From the NCBI GenBank assembly GCA_003864495.1, contig ML133493.1, forward strand, positions 3,107,820 to 3,171,819: a DNA stretch of 64,000 nucleotides, given 5' to 3'. The first letter of the stretch is position 1, and each line of letters begins with the position of its first letter. Positions 58,333 to 64,000 of the stretch are shown here, in pieces. Position numbers and translations under genes: made by a program. Under the pieces are notes generated by a model. It was not told the origin of the DNA and did not search any database. It saw only the letters and a list, made by a program, of their open reading frames with translations. This stretch comes from Nemopilema nomurai (Eukaryota; Cnidaria; Scyphozoa; Rhizostomeae; Rhizostomatidae).

Positions 58333-59814
58333 ATGGCGGCAATGTCGTTGCGCCGAGAGGGGGCAGATCTCTGTGATGCTATCGAAATTCATAAAGAAAA
58401 ACAACTTTTCTTGAAGCGCATTGCCAAAATGGTTATATTGGTGCAGCTTCCTGTGCTGAAGACCCCTGGGTACACTATTTCTAATTGGGAAATAATGGAA
58501 AAGTTGAAATCGTCAATCTGTCCCAATTTGTTTTCGTATATCAAAGTGACCAAAACTTCTCTCGAGTTCCTGCACTTTGAAGCCGAAGCAGAATCGAAAG
58601 ATCTTTTACAGAAGTTTATCAGCATTCTCGATGGAAAGATGATCAAGTTGAGTGGGATTGCAGAACCACTGAAAGTAAAGGCTGGCAGAGCTAAGATTCC
58701 TTTTCCAAAAAAACACGACTGGGAAGTATTTTTTAGAGATTCGAATTCTATGAACGAATTAAAGCCTGGTGAACGTCCTGATACCATGCACATAAAGGGG
58801 CTACCAATCAAATGGTTCAAAAATGACAATCAAAGTAATCAGGAACTTCCAATGAATAACACTGTCAGGCATTGTTTTGAAAATTTTGGCCCAGTGCGAA
58901 ACATGGACATACCTTTGTTGGATGTATACCGATCTCGAATGGAGTTACCAAGCAGTGAAGATAGCTTGGGTTTCAAGACTTTTAATTTTGGCTCAAACCT
59001 TTACTTTGATGTTTATGTTCAATTCAAAGACTATACTGGTTTTGAAAAGGCCATGCTTGCATTCAAAGGAAGAAAACTTATTCATATTCTTGAGGATGAA
59101 AAAATTGCAGCTGCAACCTTATTAGTTGATTTTGATAAAACATCTCATCTGAGTGAGAAAAGTATTGCTAAACGAGATCTACTCAGGAAGAAATTGATTC
59201 AGCATGATTTGGAGCAAAAGAATCTTGTGGAGAGATTGAGATTGGAGGAAGAAAGGCAAAAGGAATTAGAGGTACAAAAAGCAATCCAAGAGGAGAAGGA
59301 AAGACAAAGAAAAATCGAAGAAGAGAAACAATTAAAAAGGAAAAAAGAAACCAAGAGAAGGGAGAAAAAGAAAGTGCTAAAATTGAAGGCAAAAATTTTA
59401 AGGGAACAAAAAAAGAAGCATTTAAGGTTTTGTGAGAAACAAGCACAAAAATTGAACTTGAAGCTTAAGAAGGATGCCAGTAGACTTCTTATTACATTAC
59501 TGAATGTGGTTTCTGAAAAAAAGGCACTAGAAGAACTAGAAAACAGGAAGCGTAAGAAGGAACTGAAGATCTTACGTAAGCTAGAGAAAAAGAGACTGAA
59601 GCTTGAAGAAGAGGAAAAAGTAGCTTCTGAGAAAACTTTGAGGCAAAGAGAGGCACTTGAGAGTAGGGAGAAAGATCTTAGAGCCAAACTCATTAAGTCT
59701 TTCCATGACAGTGCAGAAACAAAAGAAGAATCACAAAGAGAACAACTAAGGAGAAAGCTTATAAATCGAAATGATAACGCTGTCTCAGTTGTTACATGTT
59801 CATTAAGCAAATAG
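58333..59814 (+). CDS. AKAP17A: AKAP17A-like PKA anchor / splicing-factor protein, single coding exon
   Basis: Human AKAP17A (XE7) is a nuclear-speckle protein that anchors PKA regulatory subunits and affects splicing. I place the start at ATG 58333 (acaaaATGGCGG, strong context) because MAAMSLRR.. matches the human MAAAT.. start; an in-frame ATG at 58252 would add 27 residues. The product has 493 residues. The N-terminal block (KTPGYTISNWEIMEKLK, LDGKMIKLSG, KHDWEVFFRDS) and the RRM-like region at about 150-260 (GERPDTMHIKGLPIKWF, FENFGPVRNMDIPLLD, FDVYVQFKDYTGFEKAMLAF) match the human protein closely. A very charged coiled coil follows (about 276-475). At about 382-400 an amphipathic helix (SRLLITLLNVVSEKKALEE) aligns with the human PKA-binding helix. 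The human Arg/Ser-rich tail is absent; the protein ends soon after the coiled coil. Coding is in one exon, unlike the multi-exon human gene, so ancient intron loss or retroposition is possible. Confidence 0.92.
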   Translation: MAAMSLRREGADLCDAIEIHKEKQLFLKRIAKMVILVQLPVLKTPGYTISNWEIMEKLKSSICPNLFSYIKVTKTSLEFLHFEAEAESKDLLQKFISILDGKMIKLSGIAEPLKVKAGRAKIPFPKKHDWEVFFRDSNSMNELKPGERPDTMHIKGLPIKWFKNDNQSNQELPMNNTVRHCFENFGPVRNMDIPLLDVYRSRMELPSSEDSLGFKTFNFGSNLYFDVYVQFKDYTGFEKAMLAFKGRKLIHILEDEKIAAATLLVDFDKTSHLSEKSIAKRDLLRKKLIQHDLEQKNLVERLRLEEERQKELEVQKAIQEEKERQRKIEEEKQLKRKKETKRREKKKVLKLKAKILREQKKKHLRFCEKQAQKLNLKLKKDASRLLITLLNVVSEKKALEELENRKRKKELKILRKLEKKRLKLEEEEKVASEKTLRQREALESREKDLRAKLIKSFHDSAETKEESQREQLRRKLINRNDNAVSVVTCSLSK

Positions 59815-60270
59815 GGTGTCATCTATGACAGCAGAATCCCTCTTATTATGTAGCTGATACCTTATCAAGTTTTTGTTGTTATATAAGTCTGTATTTTTCA
59901 AAACAACTGTTTTTAAATATGCCTTACACCACATGTGCTGGTGCCATTGTAGTTACAAGGAGTTAAAAGCAATTTTCCATTCCAGATGCTATACTTTTAA
60001 ATATGGGAGGTTTTGGAAACTAAACTTTTTTGTGCCTGCAAAATTCACGTAGGATTTATCATAAATCCTCTATATTTGTATATCAAGGATAATGAAAATT
60101 ATAACCTTGGGATTCTAGTTCAAATAATTGCAAATGGAATAATTAGATTTAAATTAAAGCTGTAGTTATTATATTATTGACCACATGCCTTGTAATTTGA
60201 AAGTTGCAATATTTGCTTCAGCTAGAGCTGTGGTAAATCAAGAGATCTGAGAAATTTTTTTTTTCAATTT

Positions 60271-60336
60271 GTCAAAACATATTAAAACTTCAAACCTGTT
60301 CAATGTGTCAAAACATATTAAAAATTCAAACTTGTC
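60271..60336 (+). repeat. 36-bp direct repeat, two copies
   Basis: The block gtcaaaacatattaaaa continues as cttcaaacctgtt in copy 1 and attcaaacttgtc in copy 2. Copies start at 60271 and 60307. Confidence 0.7.
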
Positions 60337-60633
60337 ATGGTCTAAAGTAAAACTTCTAAACAGACTCATCCAAACCTCTCTCGGTAAAACTCCTAGATCA
60401 CTTTGGTATTGCATTTGTTCTTTAAGGTTTTTTTCTCTAGAAAGCATCCATGTTTGACTAAACCAATAATTATTTAGAATCACTGATTCACACTGGTTTA
60501 TGAAGGTAAATTAAAAAGGTATATTAATGTTCACTTGGTATATGAAGAGATAAAAAAAACTAAAGAGTATTGGACCCATTAAAACAGGTATTAAAATACT
60601 TTCATACATAGGCTTTAAATGTTAGTCTTAATA

Positions 60634-60685
60634 GCTGAAGATACTTCTAAATAAGTCATGGTGCTGAAGATACTTCTAAATAAGT
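60634..60685 (+). repeat. Perfect 23-bp direct repeat, two copies
   Basis: The words gctgaagatacttc and taaataagt form a 23-base block at 60634-60656 and 60663-60685, six bases apart and identical. It looks like a recent local duplication. Confidence 0.8.
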
Positions 60686-61340
60686 ACACAAAGGAAATCA
60701 CAAAACATCATCTTAAAATCTTAACTAATGAACGGACAACATAACATCACACACAGCTGATTTCATATATAATACCTCTAACAGCATATGAAAGAAAAAG
60801 TTAAAGCAGATGTTAGCATAAACATGTTATTGAGTAAAACATGCTCTGTGTAGACTCAAATTGTCTTTAGGGTGGACCAAAATGAAAATAGCTAACAACT
60901 GTATACTGCAATCCTCTCTCAGATGTCACAATACCTATTTAAATATCACTTAAACTTAAAAGCCAAATAGCTTGAAACTTATAAAAAGGTACAGAGATCT
61001 GTAGAATCTTTTCTAACAAATCTAGACTGTATGAATGGCATGCTTCCCTGTCAACATTGACAGATTACAAGGCAATGAAAATAATCAACACTGGTTGATG
61101 GGTTTTAAATAAACAGTTCATCTGTTTTTCAAAAAATGGGGTATATCTCTGACTACAAACTGAAAAAATTGAATCCATATATTTATAAGAATTCATTGGT
61201 GTTGGCATAGAAAGAGTGATTTTTGCTATCATTTACAAAAGCACAGACTGGGAGTTTCTATATGCAAAAATCAACTACGCTTCTGCTTAAATCTTGCTCT
61301 AGTGTCATTTTCCCAATTTGGCTTTTAAAGACCAACAACA

Positions 61341-61897
61341 TCAGTCATTCTTCTTTTGGTTAGTCTTGCTTTCATCATCTTCTGTCTCAGACTCTTGATC
61401 ATAATTTCTTGCCTTCTCGCCTGGCTTTAACAAACGTCCAACCAAGTCATACTTCTCTGTAAACTGCATCTCCCATTCTTTGAGTGAATCCACCTTTGGT
61501 CAAATTAGATTGTTATCAGATATTTTCATTCATCTTGAAAAATTGACTTGCTTTGTAATCATTATTTGAGAGAGTAAATACATTTCATTGCTTAACTTAA
61601 AGTCAAAAACTATCATAGGACAGGCCACTCGATTTGGCTTTTTATGGAGATTTTAAGTGGCACAAAACTGAATGCTGTAATATAATTGTTGTAATGTAAT
61701 ATAACTGTAAGATGACCTATTTACAACTTTGAAAAATCAAGAAACTTTCAATGGGAAGAGTTTGTTAAAAAAATATACCTGCATAGAATTAAGGTCACTG
61801 AGGTCATCATATTCATCTTTGAGGGCTGCTCCATCAACCGAAAATGTTGCCAAACCACGGCTGGCATCTCTTCCAGCAAAAACCCCATATGGACCAT
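61341..61897 (-). CDS. PGRMC1: Membrane-associated progesterone receptor component (PGRMC), last two exons
   Basis: PGRMC proteins are membrane-anchored, cytochrome b5-like heme binders that support P450 enzymes and sterol metabolism. Two exons are clear: 61897-61779 and 61493-61341 (TGA), with phases that match and GT-AG borders (acceptor ttactacag, donor gtatat; acceptor gaccaaag). The first encodes [20 protein letters not shown] then [20 protein letters not shown], nearly identical to the human heme-domain core, including the tyrosine of GPYG that I recall as the heme ligand of human PGRMC1. The second encodes [26 protein letters not shown] and an acidic, charged tail ending in NQKKND, like the human KND end. 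Exons for the membrane anchor and the first half of the heme domain are not visible up to the window edge, so they should lie beyond 64000. PGRMC1 and PGRMC2 are vertebrate duplicates; either name would fit an invertebrate orthologue. Confidence 0.9.
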
Positions 61898-64000
61898 CTG
61901 TAGTAAGGTAAACATGAATCAAAACAACTACATTTAGTAATAATTAAAGAAAACACAACATCTTTTCAAGCACTTGACTGAAAGAGAGACTTTCATCATC
62001 CTGAAGTATTGCCATTATTAGCAAACGTTTGCCAACAACAAGACCAAGCTTTGACAGTACTTTAAAGGAGTATTTAAGCTTGACATTGTTCTCCCTATTT
62101 CCACTAGTTCAAAAATACACCACATATAACATTTAAAATTGAGGTCATCAGAAAATCTGAACAAACATAAATGTTACTTTGGAAGCAGCCACATTACTCA
62201 AAAAATTTTGCAATTTTTTTAAATGGGGAGAAATCTATACAGCAAAATAATAATGATTTTTACATGGCAACCTTCCTAGACATTCAAAATTTGACTTCCG
62301 CAAATTGATCATTAGATTCAGTCACTAAATAGACTGAACTATGAAATATTTAATGTTACTGTAGAAACCTACATAAAAGCCGCACCCCAAGTTTGATGCC
62401 TCAAAACTCAGAAAAAAATGTTCTAATACTTTTACGTTGGAAATATTTCAAGAAATTCTTCTTCATTTCTGACAGTCCAATGTGTTTATCTCATTCTGTT
62501 TGATTTAATGTCATTATCTCCTTTTAATAGAATAAGTCAGCATCGTCATCCACATCACCATATTGTCCTCTTTTGCATTTTTGCATTTCATTTTATTTGT
62601 TTATGTTGAAAACAAAAGGAGGTTTTTGTCACCTGCAACAATAGCAAGCCTTGTTTTCAGACATGAGGACCAAAGATGATTACTCCGCACAAAGGCAGTA
62701 CCTACAATTTTTGGTGGCAAAATGAGGAAAAATGTGTGGCTTATATGCAGGTTTGTACGATAGTTTATTTGGCATTGACCCCAGGCTTAAATTTAGTTAT
62801 TTGATGAGTTATAAGAATGCAATCAAGCTTGGCTCTAACAAATTAATTCAAAGCTTGGCTTCTGAGCGTTGGTATTTTTCTATAACATATCACAAACATC
62901 CAGCCATGCAATGAAGCCTTTCAAGACAATTTGCTACAGAGCCAAGGTACAGTTTTAGCATTGAGTATGAGTGCACAATTTGGTAAAAAATTAAAATCTA
63001 AAGACAGAAAGATTAAATGAATTAGCATTCCCTTTGCTTTTACCAAGCTCTCCTAGCATTGCAAAAATGAATAATTAGCAGAGCCTTAGGCCTGTTTGTA
63101 ACACATGCATTGCCTTATATTGCTCTGCAAAAAGGTCAAAAATGTTTGACCACTACAATAAATGTTGCACTATTAATTATAACCCAGTTTCAGTCACAAA
63201 AAATGTTGATTTCAATCTGGGTTGCCATTGAAAATGGTAAGAAAACATTGACAAAAACAAATCAAATCACACAAACACAAAGCAAATTATGATGATGATA
63301 TGAAAGAACAGGTTAATATTGACACTTCAATACTCACTGAGCAAGGAAGTAATAGCACAAAATATATAAAGAAAAAAGTACAACAACAAAAAACAAAAAA
63401 TATTTCCTTAACAGCAATTTGATCTGAAATAGCTTGCAAGGAAAGGGATATGCATTGATTTGTATTTATGAATCAATGGACTTTTTGTTGAATATCTAGA
63501 TAGGTTTTTGATGATTGATCTACAACTGTTTAAAAGTTATCAAAAACTTGATTATCGTCTTTAAGACAGTTGACCTACAATTTTCCAAAAGAAATTTGCT
63601 TCTTTTCCTGCAATGAGTTCCAAAAAACCACCTCAGTATATTGCTAGAGCATTGTTGTGTGGCAAGAGCATATATATACCAGAAAAGACTTTGAGGCCAT
63701 TGAAATTATCACAAAATCTTTGAAAACAGCTATACTGGTCATAAAGAAAATGGGTAAAAGCTACCTCCTATGTCACAGTATGTTAATGTTTTGCTTATTG
63801 ACTTTCATTGGTTGTTGCTTGGGCAACTATTACTGTGGATAAATAAAAAATATGAGACCCTGCTATTGATGAGTTTTTTCATTACAAGTGGCCAATTGTT
63901 TGCTTGTTGAGGTTAGCTTTGTAAGGTGGCTAGATTTTGGAAAATGAACTGTGTTTACAGGTAGCTTTCCACACTGAGACATGCTTTTTCATGTAGTAGC
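61898..64000. other. Intron of the PGRMC gene running to the window end
   Basis: About 2.1 kb with no further PGRMC exon that I can recognise on the minus strand and no other gene on the plus strand. It contains the TA-flanked inverted-repeat element at 62359-62760. Given the missing upstream exons this is most likely a large intron. Confidence 0.5.
62359..62760. mobile_element. TA-flanked MITE with imperfect terminal inverted repeats (pogo/Tigger-like)
   Basis: The left end reads ctgtagaaacctacataa then aagccgcacc. The right end, read on the minus strand, is tcgtacaaacctgcatat then aagccacac. The ends therefore form inverted repeats of about 28 bases with several mismatches. Both ends are flanked by TA (62357-62358 and 62761-62762), the target duplication of the Tc1/mariner-pogo group. 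The 402-base interior has no transposase. Assignment to pogo/Tigger rests on the end pattern and TA only. Confidence 0.5.

Larger units (their letters stand above)
59815..61340. other. Tail-to-tail spacer between AKAP17A and the PGRMC gene
   Basis: This convergent spacer of 1.5 kb holds both 3' untranslated regions. It has an ATTAAA at about 60156 that may serve AKAP17A, and two tiny tandem duplications listed separately. No further gene is seen. Confidence 0.5.

Noticed and set aside
59183..59822. Minus-strand frame of 207 codons rich in Ser, Phe and Leu opposite AKAP17A
   Set aside because: It is the antisense of a Lys/Glu-rich coiled coil, which always produces such frames; the plus strand matches AKAP17A.

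Overview
This is a piece of an animal nuclear genome. It is AT-rich, has GT-AG introns from about 0.1 to 1.7 kb, and carries conserved metazoan genes. The proteins align well with human KLHL1/4/5, KIF3A, AKAP17A and PGRMC1. Together with an intronless orphan class-A-like receptor and a SWIM/Mutator-transposase-derived protein, this fits an early-branching animal, most likely an anthozoan cnidarian (coral or anemone). The placement is inference; nothing in the window proves the species.

Layout. (1) 2.39-7.21 kb, + strand: a five-exon BTB-BACK-Kelch gene (KLHL1/4/5 type) with six Kelch blades, whose first exon carries a reading-frame break inside the BTB domain. (2) 10.84-11.94 kb, - strand: a single-exon seven-helix receptor that lacks several class A hallmarks. 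(3) About 12-28.4 kb: gene-poor DNA with at most decayed coding remnants, one possible small exon near a CRE, and a 24-bp minisatellite. (4) 28.53-31.28 kb, - strand: a two-exon SWIM zinc-finger protein with a transposase-like core whose catalytic acids look lost. (5) 32.02-44.56 kb, + strand: KIF3A, the kinesin-2 motor of ciliary transport, recovered in 18 exons with a continuous frame from just before the motor domain to the stop; the first codons are uncertain. It is divergent from gene 4 across a short shared upstream region. (6) 44.92-49.68 kb: a satellite array of 28 copies of a 170-174 bp unit, starting about 360 bp after the KIF3A stop. (7) 54.18-55.93 kb, - strand: an intronless 583-residue helical-repeat protein of unknown function. 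(8) 58.33-59.81 kb, + strand: AKAP17A, coding in one exon. (9) 61.34-61.90 kb, - strand: the last two exons of a PGRMC-type heme protein whose upstream exons lie beyond the window end. Two non-autonomous, inverted-repeat-bounded elements of about 400 bp flank the AKAP17A-PGRMC area (57.3 and 62.4 kb).

The genes are not an operon or pathway: Kelch adaptor, receptor, ciliary motor, PKA anchor/splicing factor and heme protein are separate cellular roles. The most distinctive non-genic structure is the satellite. Nearly every unit keeps a 16-18 bp perfect palindrome and an overlapping forkhead/octamer-like motif. I see no rRNA, tRNA or CRISPR feature.
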